From contig NC_063452.1 of NCBI RefSeq assembly GCF_020379485.1, positions 36,355,608 to 36,419,607 of the forward strand: a stretch of DNA of 64,000 nt, given 5' to 3'. The notes beneath the pieces are model-generated. The model was not told where the DNA came from. It worked only from the letters and a program-made list of their open reading frames with translations, and ran no database searches. Each line of letters begins with the position of its first letter. The first letter of the stretch is position 1. This stretch comes from Brassica napus (taxonomy: Eukaryota > Streptophyta > Magnoliopsida > Brassicales > Brassicaceae). A program made the translations under genes and the position numbers. This document shows positions 39,882 to 51,700 of the stretch, piece by piece.

Positions 39882-41375
39882 TTGGAGGGAAAGCGCGAAC
39901 CAACCTGTGAGCCCGTTGTCTCGGTATGGTTAGACGAAGCATTCCCAGACAGCTGTGTCGAAATCGGCACGAACCTGAGCGAGTCTCTGAAAATTGAGCT
40001 TATTGTTTGTCTGAAAAAGAACTTGAACACGTTCGCATGGGCCGCAGATGACATGCCAGGGATTGATATAAACATCACGTGCCACAAGCTCAACGTCGAC
40101 CCGACTTTCAAACCTATCAAGCAAAAGAGACTAAAGCTGGGACCCGAGCGCGCTGGTGCAGTCAACGACAAAGTCGAAAAACTTCTTAAAGCCGGATCCA
40201 TAGCGGAAGTTAGGTATCGTGACTGGCTCGCTAACCCAGTCGTTGTGAAAAAGAAAAACAGAGAGTGGCGAGTATGCGTTGATTTCACGGACCTCAATAA
40301 GGCATGTCCAAAGGATAGCTTCCCACTGCCACACATCGATAGCTTGGTCGAAGCGACGGAAGGGAACAAACTGTTATCCTTCATGGACGCGTTCTCCGGG
40401 TACAATCAGATCATGATGAACCCCGAAGACCAGGAAAAAAGCCGCATTCATTACCGACCGTGGAACCTAGTGTTATAGGCTGATGTCGTTCGGCCTTAAA
40501 AATGTCGGCGCAACTTATCGATGACTCGTAAATGTATGTTCTCCGAACAACTCGGAAAGACAATGGAGGTGTACATTGATGACATGATCATCAAATCCCT
40601 CGAAGAGAGGGATCATATCACTCATCTCCAAGAGTGCTTCCAAAGGCTAAACCTGCACAATATGAAACTTAACCCCGCTAAGTGTCGGTTTGCAGTAGCA
40701 TCTGGAGAATTCCTGGGGTATTTCGTCACCTTCCGCGGGATCGAGGCCAACCCTAAACAGATCACCGCGCTGATCGAAATGGTATCCCCGAGAACAAAGC
40801 GGGAGGTACAAAGATTAACTGGGAGAGTCGCAGCGCTCAACCGCTTTATCTCACGATCAACATATAAGTGTTTGCCTTTCTACGACACCTTGAAGGGAAA
40901 TAAGAAATTTGAGTGGACCGAAGAGTGCGAAAAAGCTTTCCAACAGCTGAAACACTACTTGGCCACTCCCCCGGTGCTCGCAAAACCCTTAGAAGGAGAA
41001 CGACTGTTCCTGTACATCGCGGTATCAGTCACGGCTGTAAGGGGCGTCCTCATCCGAGAAGAACGTAGCGAACAAAAACCCATCTTTTACGTAAGCAAAA
41101 CTTTACTCGACGCAGAAACACGTTATCCGATGATGGAGAAACTTGCGCTTGCAGTCGTAATGTCAGCACGAAAGCTAAGGCCGTATTTCCAGTCCCATAC
41201 AGTCATAGTACTCACATCATTCCCACTACGGACAATCCTGCATAGCCCCAGTCAATCTGGAAGGTTAGCAAAATTGGCAATCGAGCTGAGCGAGTATGAT
41301 ATCGAGTACCGAGCAAAATCTTGCGCGAAGTCGCAGGTGCTCGCCGACTTCCTAGTAGAACTCCCTACAGGGTGA
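39882..41375 (+). pseudogene. Tat-D reverse transcriptase and RNase H
   Basis: RT first part 39882-40478: NPVVVKKKNREWRVCVDFTDLN and FMDAFSGYNQI. A frame shift and small gap at 40475-40520 precede the catalytic VYIDDMIIKS (about 40575) and FLGYFVTFRGI, and RNase H follows: FLYIAVSVTAVRGVL, YVSKTLLDAETRYPMMEKLALAV, then the end at a TGA (41373). The Asp-Asp pair is intact, but the thumb/palm region before it is damaged. Typical Tat order. Confidence 0.85.
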
Positions 41376-41394
41376 ACGACTAACCGGGAGCCCG

Positions 41395-43195
41395 ATTCGA
41401 CCTGGACCCTCCATGTCGACGGATCCTCTTCCAAACAAGGCTCCGGTGTCAGTGCCAGGCTCATGTCGCCAACATGAGAAGTACTGGAACAATCATTCCG
41501 ACTGATTTTCCACGCTTCGAACAACGAAGCTGAGTATGAAGCCCTAATCGCGGGTTTACGATTGGCTCACGGCCTAAAAATACGTAATATTCACGCCTAC
41601 TGCGATTCCAAACTAGTTGCAAGTCAATACAGCAGGGAATACAAAGCGAGGGACGAGAAAATGGATGCTTACTTAAAACTCGTTGAAAACTTGGCTCAAA
41701 GCTTCGACCAATTTGGTCTAACCCGGATTCCTCGTGCCAAAAACGCACAGGCTGACACCCTAGCCACCTTGGCATCCAGTTCGGATCCAGGTCTAAGCAG
41801 GGTGATTCCCGTAGAATTCATAGAGCACCCTAGCATCGGGCCACCCGTCATAATAAACCTAATCGAGTCACCCGACGGCGATCCAGGCGAAGTCGATATC
41901 CAGGCAACGAAGGATCTAGAACAATCTGAGTATGGATTCCACAAACCTTGGACAAAAACAATCCTCTCATACATCGCCGACGGGAAACTCCCAGCGGAAA
42001 AATGGGCGGCCCAAAATATAAAGACCCAATCCGCGCGATACGTCTTGGTGGAAGGAGAACTCTACAAGTGGAGATTTTCCGGGCCACTCATGACCTACGT
42101 AGAAGGGGAGAAAGCACGAAGGATAATGGAACACGTCCACTCTGGATCATGCGGAAACCATTCTGGCGGAAGATCCCTCGCGATCAAAATCAAACGCCAC
42201 GGACACCATTGGCCGACAATGATCATAAATTGTGAGAACTTCACACGAAAATGCGAAAAGTGCCAGAGGCATGCTCCTACCATCCATCAGCCGGCAGAAG
42301 TTCTCTCATCGATCTCGGCATAATATCCATTCATACGATAGTCGATGGACAGAGTCGGACCCATGCACACGTCAAAGCAGAAACGATTCTTGTTAGTTTT
42401 GACGGATTTTTTTCTCAAAATGGGTCGAAGCCGATTCCTACGCAAGCATCAAAGACGCCCAAGTCGAAAGTTTCGTGTGGAGAAACATCGTCTGCAGACA
42501 TGGCATCCCATACGAAATCGTAATGGACAACGGATCCCAATTTATTTCGACCAGGTTCGAGGCCTTCTGCAAAAAATGGAAGATACGACTGACCAAATCG
42601 ACTCCTAGATACCCACAATGCAACGGCCAAGCCGAAACGATTAACAAGACCATCCTCGATTGGCTATGGGCTTATAAAACGACTGGACGCCAAAAAGGGT
42701 AGACGGGCCAAAGAACTCAGAGGAGTCTTATGGTCACATCGCACGACTCTGAGACGCGCAACGGGAGAAACTCCATCCGCTCTCGTCTACGGAAGTGAAT
42801 GTATGATCCCAGCAGAAGTCAAATTCCCCGGAGTACGCAGAAGATTACTCCCGGAACGAGAAGATTCGAACAATCTAATGTTGCTGGATGAGCTCAATCT
42901 TGTCAACGAACGACGGGACCAAGCCCTCATACGCATTCAAAACTATTAACAGGCGGCCGCAAAGTACTACAACGCTAACGTCCGCAGCCACAAATTCAAA
43001 GAAGGCGACTTAGTCTTATGAAAAGTTCTCCAAAATACCGCCGAGCGGAATGGAGGGAAACTCAGAATAAACTGGGAAGGACCTTACAAAAATATAAAAG
43101 TAGTCTGACCAGGCGCGTACGAAATCGTAAATATGCAAGACGTCAAAATTTCGAGAACTTGGAACACGATGCACCTCAAGAAAGACTACCACTAA
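41395..43195 (+). pseudogene. Tat-D second RNase H and integrase
   Basis: Second RNase H at about 41400-41790: LHVDGSSSK, a stop at about 41476, NEAEYEALIAGLRLA, YCDSKLVASQ and NAQADTLATLA, so the acidic set is visible. Integrase: zinc region GNHSGGRSLA...HHWPTM...CEKCQRHA (about 42150-42275), a stop near 42321, then the core in two shifted frames, with MDNGSQF (about 42520) and [11 protein letters not shown] (about 42620) as catalytic Asp and Glu. The C-terminus ends TWNTMHLKKDYH at about 43192. At least three frame breaks. Confidence 0.8.
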
Positions 43196-43210
43196 GCAGC
43201 ACTTTACACT

Positions 43211-43320
43211 GAACTACGAGACGGCTTGATCCCTGAAGAGGGTACGTAGGCAATTCGTCATACGACGAGCTCAGCCGTCCCCCCTAATTAAAAAAGGGGG
43301 GGGAGTAGATACGTATATGT
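43211..43320 (+). ncRNA. Tat hairpin motif, Tat-D copy
   Basis: GAACTACGAGACGGCTTGAT, stem CCCT-GAAG-AGGG (43231-43242), TACGTAGGCAA, stem CGTC-ATAC-GACG (43256-43267), then a C-run/G-run stem (43277-43305). Lies 16 bp after the integrase stop, the position where Tat-A also has it. Confidence 0.55.
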
Positions 43321-43689
43321 ATACTCGTATATTCCCAAAAAGAAATATCCGTTCCCAGACTCGATATCTTTAAAATTTCTTTTTAACACGGCGTAAAACA
43401 TCCCAAAATCCGAATGTCATCTGAACATGACATAAAACTTCAACCTTCGGTAAAGCGAGACGTCGCTAATGCCCGAAGGACTCCTTTTCGCTAAGAACTT
43501 TCCGAAAGGGAACACTTACTTTAAAAACAGTCCGCTCACGACTATAAAAGGCACATCCCTTCTTAACACATATCCTTCGCGAAGAATCTAAAACGGTAAT
43601 ATCTACTGAAAAGTTTGTTGCTGATCACAACAAACTCTCAACGTCCTAAACAGACTAAGCTGTCTCATAGAGATAGCTCTCGTACACCC

Positions 43690-43883
43690 GACAAAAGGGT
43701 AATAGCGTTATACAAATCCAAAATTTTTGGTCAGCACTTTCGGGAGACTTAAAAATTGTCCTCGAAGAGATGCTCGATTCCTACCATACAAGTCACGTAA
43801 GCCGAGAACATATCGCGGACTTTAAAGCGGGACAGAATCAGGCCGAAAACAATACGGGAAACATAAGTCGAAGTAGTTATCGC
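43690..43883 (+). other. Conserved post-pol noncoding block, Tat-D copy
   Basis: Contains TTAAAAATTGTCCTCGAAG and GATGCTCGATTCCTACCATA, nearly the same as Tat-E (about 9890-10020). Cut at AAGTAGTTATC by the LTR at 43884. The stretch 43321-43689 before it holds no gene. Confidence 0.6.
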
Positions 43884-44289
43884 TGTTGGGATCAAAAATG
43901 GTCACGACGGAATTAACGCCTGAAAGCACACGGAACTATATTTAAAAAAGAAATGAAAGAACTAACTTTCGTAAAAAAATTACCGAAAAGAATTTATAAG
44001 AAAGATATGTCTGTAATATCAAAGAAATCAACCAATCATACGGAAACATGCTCGAAAGGCAAACGTAAGTTGACCAACGAACGTCGAACCATTCGAGCAA
44101 ACGAACCATCGACCCACACGACACACGTCGAACGGTCCGAGCATCGAACCACTCGACGATCGTCGAGTGGTCGACCCAAGCAGGCCACTTGACAATCGTC
44201 GAGTGGTCTGAGCATCGAACCTCAAGAGAATATTTCCGTAATCGCCGGATTTCAAGAATATACATCCAAGGTAACCAAAGGGAAAGACT
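43884..44289 (+). repeat. Fragment of another Tat LTR (LTR F)
   Basis: Starts TGTTGGGATCAAAAATGG, the family start with changes. It holds palindromes of a fourth type, built on ACTCGACGATCGTCGAGT (44150-44170) with partial copies between 44080 and 44215. Similarity to LTRs ends at about 44289; no TATA box or LTR end is seen. Confidence 0.6.
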
Positions 44290-45239
44290 TGAGACCAGCT
44301 AAGAGGACCAGAAACCGCAGGACCACATGTCCCACAAAAGTTCTATTACCACGAAGCTGTCCTATAGATCTTGAAGGCATTACGAACGGGTCCACAGAAT
44401 CAACGGGCGCAATCTCGACAACCGCCCACATCCAATTGACATCGAGAGTGGTCCATCTCCGGAGGACATAGTGCGATGTTGTATTAAGTCAATAAAGACT
44501 ATGGGTTCGAGACACCAAAACAAATCTTCACTTTCGGGTGCAATATCTACAGATCCTCCCGTGTCAGAGGACTATTTCCTCAAAACCTCCAGGTTCCCAA
44601 GGATAAATCTACAGGTCCAACAGGACCAGCACATGAAACCATTGAGAGCCTTAGATTCCAGACAAGAATCATCAGGGACTACGAGTTCCTACACAATGTA
44701 CGTCGATACCTTAGGATAGTACGACAAAGAATTGGCCTCCACGCCTCAACGAAGGGTCTCGTTCCTCCCGAAGATGGAATTAGAAAAATCGCGGTCTTCA
44801 CTCGACTACTGCCTAGAACAGAACTTCTCCATCCTAGAGTCAGGGTGTATGTTCTTCAGAAGATAATTCTCCGGCGATATCCAATCATGGGGCACATAAG
44901 CAAGAAGTCAATCAATAATTCGTTTTCTTGCCCCGGTCATGTGCCATTCGGATCCAGGAAACATGTGGCTATGTGCCACCGAGTTCCTTCGCCTGGAAGA
45001 CAGATCTCGCTTATCACTACAATGGGAATCCGGAATCAAGAATTCCTGCTTCAGCGCGGGGCAACAGATAACCTACAGCAGATTTCAACAGATACAAGTG
45101 ATCTTCACCAGCCAAACATACGAGTCTTGCCATGCAAGGCCAAGATCCTGAATCTTCCTAGGTCAATCGACCTAAACCAGGCACAAGCCTGGGAATATCC
45201 ATTAGACCCTGTCTATCTTGGGGAAATCGACTAACCTTG
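44290..45239. other. Unassigned degraded DNA, probably Tat noncoding
   Basis: No supported gene. Phrases such as AACCTCCAGGTTCCCAAGG (44584) resemble the repeat region of Tat-C, suggesting an old Tat-derived fragment. Short frames occur but none matches a family. Confidence 0.3.
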
Positions 45240-45871
45240 GAATAGCTAGTGATATTTGATTTTTTCAATGAAGGAAAAAGGTGATAATATTGGATATATA
45301 ATAGTAGGCTATAATATAATAACAAATAATTTTGTACAATAAACATAGTATAGCATGAATTTTAGATTTGGAGGTTTAAGACAAACATTTGTGGTTTAGG
45401 GATTGAAATTATCGTTACTATGTCGCTAATTACTAATGAACTAACGACGGAATACCATGAATAGTCGTTAACCAGACGCTAACTGGCGTCATATAAGTAT
45501 GTCGTTGGTAATTTACGCAAGGGGTTATGCGTGTGTTGTGTGCGTTTTGACTGGAATTAACGACAGATAGTTTACGACATCGTTTTGATGTCATTAATAT
45601 GTCGTTAAATAACGACAATGTAATATGTCGTTAAATAACGACGTATACTGTAGCCATGCTTTTGTGATGGTTTAGCGACATAAGGTTTATTGCTGACATT
45701 ATAGTGTAGTTAAAATGTCATTAAAAACCGACGTTTGTGTGTCGTTAATTATCGACGTATTAACGACGTATGCATATCTTTGTCGTCCGTGTGTCATTAA
45801 GATGTCACTAATTTACGACGGTATGTTGATGTCGTTAGTTTCCGTCCTTAATGGACTGTTTTCTTGTAGTG
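45240..45871 (+). repeat. Right arm of the CACTA element with subterminal repeats
   Basis: Dense TGTCGTTAA, TTAACGAC and ATGTCGTTA motifs in both orientations from about 45410 to 45840, then TCCGTCCTTAATGG and the terminal inverted repeat ending TCTTGTAGTG. No ORF. Confidence 0.8.
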
Positions 45872-46180
45872 ATTAGAGAATTTGTACGATTTAAATATCT
45901 TGGGAAAATGTCATTTGAGCCTATAACCATATATTGTGACAATGTCGATGCTATTCATATTGTCTTTAATTCAGACAGTAATGAGAGAACCAGCCATATA
46001 GAAGTAGACTGCCACTCTATAAGAAAAAAGGTGCAAGTTTCGGATCATCCTACTATCGTGTGTTATAAGAGCCTTGATCAAACTATTTAAATATTTACAA
46101 AGACCATAATATCCAAAGTATGCAAGATCTTCAGATCAAGATGAGTTTAATGAATATGCGTATGCCAATCTTGAAAGGAT
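45872..46180 (+). pseudogene. Copia-1 pol, 3' end (RNase H end)
   Basis: Continues the frame broken at 14425. EPITIYCDNVDAIHI (45918-45962) is the copia RNase H 'YCDN.(S/A)AI' motif and NERTSHIEVDCHSIRKK (about 45982-46030) its 'ERTKHIEIDCHF(V/I)R' motif. Past a stop at 46088, FTKT (about 46095) and IKMSLMNMRMPIL (about 46137) are the usual copia pol C-terminus. Ends at the LTR. Confidence 0.85.
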
Positions 46181-46430
46181 TGTTGAAAGGAAGAAATAGG
46201 TTCCTCAAATTGATCAAGGTTAAGCTATAGCAAGTTTCTGTCAGTCCCTTAGCAAACCAAGTCAACCAAAATAGGTTCCTCAAATTGATCAAGGTAAAGC
46301 TATAGGAAGCTTAGTCTCCCAATTACTTTTTATAATCACTTCATTTATTAGACCTTAGTCTAGCAACTTTCCTAACTACTTACTTACAAATCTTATATTT
46401 GTCTATCATGTAGCACATCTAACTTTAACA
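46181..46430 (+). repeat. Copia-1 3' LTR (250 bp)
   Basis: TGTTGAAAGG to ACTTTAACA, an imperfect inverted terminal pair, placed just after the pol C-terminus. It contains a 42-bp tandem repeat (AATAGGTTCCTCAAATTGAT... at 46196 and 46272). No 5' LTR is in the window. Confidence 0.6.
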
Positions 46431-46734
46431 ATGAATATACTGAATGCCTAACAGCACTCTCTTGTTCTTTTTTAATCTATCTTATTTTCACAAGTAATTT
46501 AAAACATAGTTATATCATTAATTATTAGAGTAATTTTAAGAAGAATTCTTCATAATACTACGGAAACAGGAAACAAGTAGTAAAAATAAGATTCGACGAT
46601 CAAAAGTATTGTATTAATGATCAAAGAAGCCAGAGCTAACATAGTATTTGTTTAGAAACTCTAGTTCTAGCAGTCTAGCTCTATATTCTTTAGTAGTCGC
46701 TTCCTTATTCTAATGTTTGGAAATCCTCTTTTAT
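46431..46734. other. AT-rich DNA with a decayed inverted Tat LTR remnant
   Basis: No gene. CTCTAGTTCTAGCAGTCTAG (about 46659) matches the reverse of the Tat-C-family LTR (CCCTAGTTCTAGCCGCCTAG in 37688-38090), with further weaker similarity down to GAAATATGG at 46777. Confidence 0.4.
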
Positions 46735-47369
46735 AGGTTTTCTTTAAATTAGATCCTTCTATATTTTGAAATATGGAAAAATCTACGATTGTTAAAAAAA
46801 AATATATTTTATCTAGAAGCACCAAAATCTGCCCGGAAAACCAAAATTGTCTGGGAGAAAAGACCAATATCATGCTCTTGATTATGAAGAATGATTTCCT
46901 AGTTTAATTATCTCAAACACAAATATTTCTTCTAAACTTTTTTAGTGAATAAAATCTACTTGTATCTTTTCTTGTTGATTCAATTGCTTACAAAGTTTTA
47001 TCCTTAAACTGCAGAAAGAACAATGAATGTTGCCGCATTCCCATCTTTTTTAGGTTCTCTTTAAATTAGATCCTTCTATATTTTGAAATATGGAAAAATC
47101 TACAATTGTTAAAAAATTTCTATTTTATCCAGAAACACCAAAATTTGCCCCAAAAACCAAAATTGTCTGGAAGTAAAGAACAATATCCTGCTCTTGATTA
47201 TGAAGAATGATTTCCTAGTTCAATTATCTCAAACACAAATATTTCTTCTAAACATATTTAGTGAATAAAATCTACTTGTATCTTATCTTGTTGATTCAAT
47301 TTTCTTACAAAGTTTTATCCTTAAACTGCAGAAAGAACAACGAATGTTACCGCATTCCCATCGTTTTCG
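46735..47369. repeat. 318-bp tandem duplication
   Basis: Two copies, 46735-47050 and 47053-47369, both running from GGTT(T)TCTTTAAATTAGAT through TTTTGAAATATGGAAAAATC and TGATTATGAAGAATGATTTC to CTGCAGAAAGAACAA(T/C)GAATG. They differ by scattered substitutions and small indels. Confidence 0.85.
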
Positions 47370-47895
47370 AACACAACGTCTGAATCCGTTGAATTTATCC
47401 TAGTGTTCATCCTTGGACCAAGTCCATAAGTTTGCTTTTGTCCTAGTCATTAGGTACTAGTGAAATTAGTATTCTTTTTCTTTCCAAAAGGAAATTAGTA
47501 TTCTAAGGGAACAATAGTTTATAATTTTAGGGAACTTGGTGGAGCTCGATTTTGGCATATTTACAACTGACGAATATTGAAAATTCCAAGGAGACTGAAG
47601 AGAAAGGCACTGCTTTTGAACAAACCTCAGTCTTTAGTCTGATCTTTACCCCCTCATCATTTTACTCTATGACTCTCTGCTTGCTTTTGTTTTTCGGCTT
47701 TATTTTTATTGTCCGTTGGGATAACTTTTTTTTCCCTTTTTTTGTGCACTTTCCGTCGAAATAACAAAAAAGTGAGTCCCATGTTATTTTTTGAAATGTA
47801 AGCGAATACCGTATTAACTCAAATAATTGAATCAATGTGTTGAATGTATATATTGAAGTTTTGACCAATATACTTTTATTAGAATATCTCTTTAA
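47370..47895. other. Unassigned DNA left of LINE-2
   Basis: No gene supported. Pyrimidine-rich. If the LINE is removed this abuts the minus-strand copia gag at 62608, but the minus-strand translation here does not look like copia, so another breakpoint probably lies close by. Confidence 0.35.
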
Positions 47896-47908
47896 AGATT
47901 GCACAGAA

Positions 47909-48799
47909 GCGTTGAAGGATCTCTCCGATGCTCTTAAAGCAGAAAAATTATTCTGGAAACAGAAGAGTTGGGTGTTTTGGCTGAGGGAAGGGGACATAAA
48001 TACAAAAATTTTTCATGCCTTAACAAAGCAAAAGAGAGCGAGGAATAAGATTACACAGCTCCTAGACGCGAATGGAGCCATAGTTGAGGACGAAGAAGGA
48101 TTAGTAGCCATTGCTACTAGTTACTTTAGACAGATCTTTGAATCATCGGATCCAGAAGATATTGAAGACGCACTTTCTCAGGTTCCATCGACGATCACTG
48201 GAGATATGAATGACAACCTTACAGCTCCGGTCTCTGAATGGGAGATCAAACTAGCGCTCTTTGCTATGCATCCGGAAAAGGCCCCAGGTACAGATGGGAT
48301 GACGGCACTTTTCTATCAGAAATTCTGGGATATTGCAAAGGATGATTTAACTCTTATGGTTAATAAATTCCTTTTCGAGGGGACGATGGCGAATGGACTG
48401 AATGATACAAATATATGTCTTATCCCGAAAACAACGAGGCCCAATGAAATGTCCCAGTTTAGACCCATCAGCTTATGTAACGTCAGTTACAAGATAATCT
48501 CTAAGGTCTTATGTCAGAGATTAAAGAGAGTGCTACCAGGACTGATATCGGAGACTCAGTCAGCCTTTGTTGCTGGGAGACAGGTCTCAGATAACATTAT
48601 GATTGCTCAGGAGATGTTCCACGCTCTTAGAACTAAACCTAGTGGACGTAGTAAAAGGATGGCTATCAAGACAGACATGAGTAAGACATATGATAGGATG
48701 GAATGGCCCTTTATTGAAGCTGTCATGCGCAAAATGGGGTTCTCAGAGATATGGATTGCCTGGATAATGCGTTGTATTACGTCGGTGAAATATAAGGTC
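47909..48799 (+). pseudogene. LINE-2 ORF2, first part of reverse transcriptase
   Basis: Open from the insertion point: WKQKSWVFWLREGDINTKIFH, then the RT start PEKAPGTDGMTALFYQKFW, LIPKTTRPNEMSQFRPISLCNVSYKIISKVL, ETQSAFVAGRQVSDN and KTDMSKTYDRMEW (the first catalytic Asp region; many LINEs have KLDMSKAYDR). It is cut after VKYKV by the LTR element. The downstream half resumes in frame once one TSD copy is removed. Confidence 0.85.
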
Positions 48800-51700
48800 T
48801 GTAAGACCCGATCCCGGCCGACTAGGCCGCGGTCGATGCCTCACGTCGCTCAGTCCATACCCGGACCGAACCTCTAAAAATTTTGCCCTTTATTTTAAAA
48901 TATCGCCCATAGGCGAGGGCTAACTCAGATCTTAGCTCAAGACTACCTTAGTCATTCCCTAGCTTAGATCATTTCAACTTATGCACAGCGGAATAACATC
49001 TATCATCCATTGGTCTAAAACCAATCTAACACTTGTCTGGTCAGATCACCTCAGCTACTGGTCAGTAAACACAACTGCCAGCTAGCTCCAAGGTCAATCC
49101 TGAACCTAGACCAAGTCATACAATCAGAGGTTCCGTTCCCGGAAGCCATTCTATCTAGATCTATGCAACATTGACAGATCATACCTTTGCCACATTCCCA
49201 GAGCTTGTTAGCTCATTGTCCCAGCTGACTTAGCTGTCTTAGCTAGCTCACCCAACTAGTTGAGCTGAACCACTTCACTTGAGGTTTGCTGCTCCGTTCC
49301 AGCTGATCGAGCTGCGAGGTAGCCTTGCCCAGCTCCCCGTCCACTCGTCCAACTCCCTTATACCTGCATAAACTCTTCCCTTGGGTACTTAGTCATTCAG
49401 CCAACCATCCCCACAGACATAAGTAACCCTTGAGAAGTCTTGAAACAGCTAAGGACATGCATCTGGCCCTTACCGGCTCATGCACTGTCCCACATCCTTT
49501 TTGCCTTATCAACTTATGATACCAAGTCCAGCTCATGGACTAACAATGCCCATCAGATCCTGAGTCAATCAACCAACCACCCCACATGACTCAGAACTGA
49601 TGAGTCTTCATACTTCCTAATCAGTCATGGAACCATGTCCCACTGAACCTGATTAGTGTTTCTCTTACCACCGGTGCATCCTTTGATCCATCAGATCAGA
49701 CACCTTGATCCATCATCCAAGGATCAGGTCGTCCATCCTTGCTCATGATCAGGTCACACACGGCCTGCCTTACCAACACCAAGGTTGATAACCAGCAATT
49801 CCTTATGATCAATATCATAAGTGACAATATGTTCCAGCACACAAACATATGATCAGATATCCTAACAAAAGGATCTGACCCCAATATGCCCTCAGGTGCA
49901 ATTTCGACCGCAAGCAAACCTGCTCCAAAAACATAGCCAATGCTTTGCACATAGCTTACCAACCCAAGGTTGATAACTAACATTCCTTATGATCAATAAT
50001 CATAAGTGACAAACATTTCACAATACACAAGCATATGATCTGATAACCTAACACAAGGATCTATCATTGCATGGCTGGTTCCATAACTAATCGATCATTT
50101 TCTCATTAAACCCAAATCTGACCGATTTCAAATGTGATCCAAAAACTAAATAAAATCCATGTAAATTCATGATAATTCCCAACTAAGAGAATGCCATAAT
50201 CAGAATTTGCAGAACCGGCCTCGATCCTAGAGATCTCGGCCACGAACAGCCAAACCGGCCACACTGACCATCTCTAAATCAATTCGATAAAACCCAATAA
50301 AAATCATGATAATTCATTATAAATACCCACTAAGAAGAATCAATCATCAGATCCCCTCAAGTCCTTCAGGAACTAGTAGATCCGATCATACCTTCCATAC
50401 CAAGGCCATGGAGGATTTCTCCTAACCGGCCAAGGCCATGGTTTAGTGTCATCAAGTCTGATCCAACAGACTACACCATAATCATTCATAATATATATAT
50501 TCCTCAAGGACGTGCCATACTTGGCCATGATCAATTCCTCAGTCAACAGAATTGGAATTCAAAAGGTAATCATAAAACCGGTTACCTTATACATGATCTG
50601 ATTAGATCATGTGTCACTCCTTATTATGTTCGGCCATGCTCCTCCAGTGCACGCCTCTATCAATCCTTATCATATACTTCCAGTATTGATAAGTTCCATT
50701 CATGGGTCGCACCCATCAGTCATTCCATGGAACTTCCATGAAACCACTTTCTACACTGCATCTACCTTCAAGGCTGTCTTGGCCTGTAAGAGTGGAGTCT
50801 GGCCTTCTCCCTTCTCTCCTGGTTAAATGCGTGTGTTCCCAAGACACAGAGGAAGCCCAGGATGTGATCCTCCATGATCAAACATCATCACAGGGTCGAC
50901 CATCACTTCCCCCTTCAGTGCCCATGAAACTGCCTTTCTACACACATCTGCCCTTAAGGCTGTTCATGCCATTGAGAGTGGAGTCCGGCCTTCTCCCTTC
51001 CCTCCTGATCAATTGAGTGTGTTCCCAGGGAACAGAGGAAGCCTAGGACATGATCATCCATGATTAATCACCATCAAAGGGTCGTTCTCAACTCCCCTTG
51101 TGATTGCCCACCAAACTGTCTCTTTGCTGCCTTCACACCACTCTTGATCTGGGATGGAGTAATCCGACTCTCTCTCTCTTTTTCTCTGGTTTTCTTTGTG
51201 TTTCAGGGTGTAGAAGGAAGTCCTGGTGTGCCTGCAAAGGCACGGACTTGCCGGCCTTTTATAGAAGAAGGGGTGGTTACTTTTTGGTGGTTACTTTTTA
51301 ACCATTGCATCCCTTCGGTTTCAATCCTGGCCATTGATTTAATCAATGGTCCAGATCACACCCTTTTGCCTCTGGCAGTTACCACACGCCCTGGAACTGC
51401 CAATCCACTCCTGGAAAAGGCCAAACAAGGCCCAGACTGATTGCCCACGCCCCTGGCTCAATCCCAAGAGCCCACCAACCCATCGGCACACACGGGTCAC
51501 CCACATGGCCCGACCACTGTCCAGACCCGGCCCAACTGCCCATGACTTGAACACTCAGTCCAGCTGAGTTGAGCTGATCCCCAGCTGTCCCAGCTGAGTG
51601 AGCTAGTCCATCTAGTTCAGGGAGCTGACACACTCTTCAGTGAGCTACACTGAGCTGCACTACACTTCACCTAGCTGGTCGAGCTTGCTTACTGCATCGC

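Larger units (their letters stand above)
38111..43883 (+). mobile_element. Tat-D: Tat-lineage element with pol, gag deleted
   Basis: 5' LTR (38111-39208), primer binding region (39209-39228), then a jump straight into protease (39264), RT, RNase H, second RNase H and integrase (to 43195), the hairpin motif (43211-43320) and part of the conserved noncoding block. It ends abruptly at 43883 where another LTR starts. No antisense gene, polypurine tract or own 3' LTR is found, so the 3' part is lost. Confidence 0.8.
14426..45871 (+). mobile_element. CACTA (En/Spm-type) transposon filled with nested insertions
   Basis: Left terminus CACTACAAGAAAACA at 14426; right terminus TGTTTTCTTGTAGTG ending at 45871, an exact 15-bp inverted repeat. 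Similarity continues inward (CATTAATGACGG against the reverse complement of the right side, CATTAAGGACGG). The flanking 3-bp duplication is GTT/ATT with one mismatch. Both flanks belong to one Copia-1 RNase H frame that rejoins in frame when the insert is removed, an independent proof that the two ends are a pair. Both ends carry subterminal TGTCGTTAA/AACGACG motifs. Only about 14426-15950 and 45240-45871 look like CACTA DNA, and no transposase is visible, so it was probably a non-autonomous copy of about 2 kb. Confidence 0.85.

Noticed and set aside
39182..40405. 407-codon minus-strand ORF
   Set aside because: Entirely opposite the Tat-D protease and RT, whose motifs are on the plus strand. 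The long open reverse frame is a composition shadow; it shows no antisense-gene features and does not match the Tat antisense gene.
47837..47895. ATG at 47837 as the true start of a LINE protein
   Set aside because: The codons before 47909 lie outside the LINE, to the left of or within the target-site duplication; the frame is open there by chance.
49696..49983. 95-codon minus-strand ORF repeated in three LTR copies (also 54966-55253 and 58196-58435)
   Set aside because: Its repetition is explained by the LTR being repeated. It has no recognisable domain and the third copy is shortened.
51060..51554. 126-codon plus-strand and overlapping frames in the long LTR
   Set aside because: Inside the LTR, no family recognised, not kept in the other two LTR copies.
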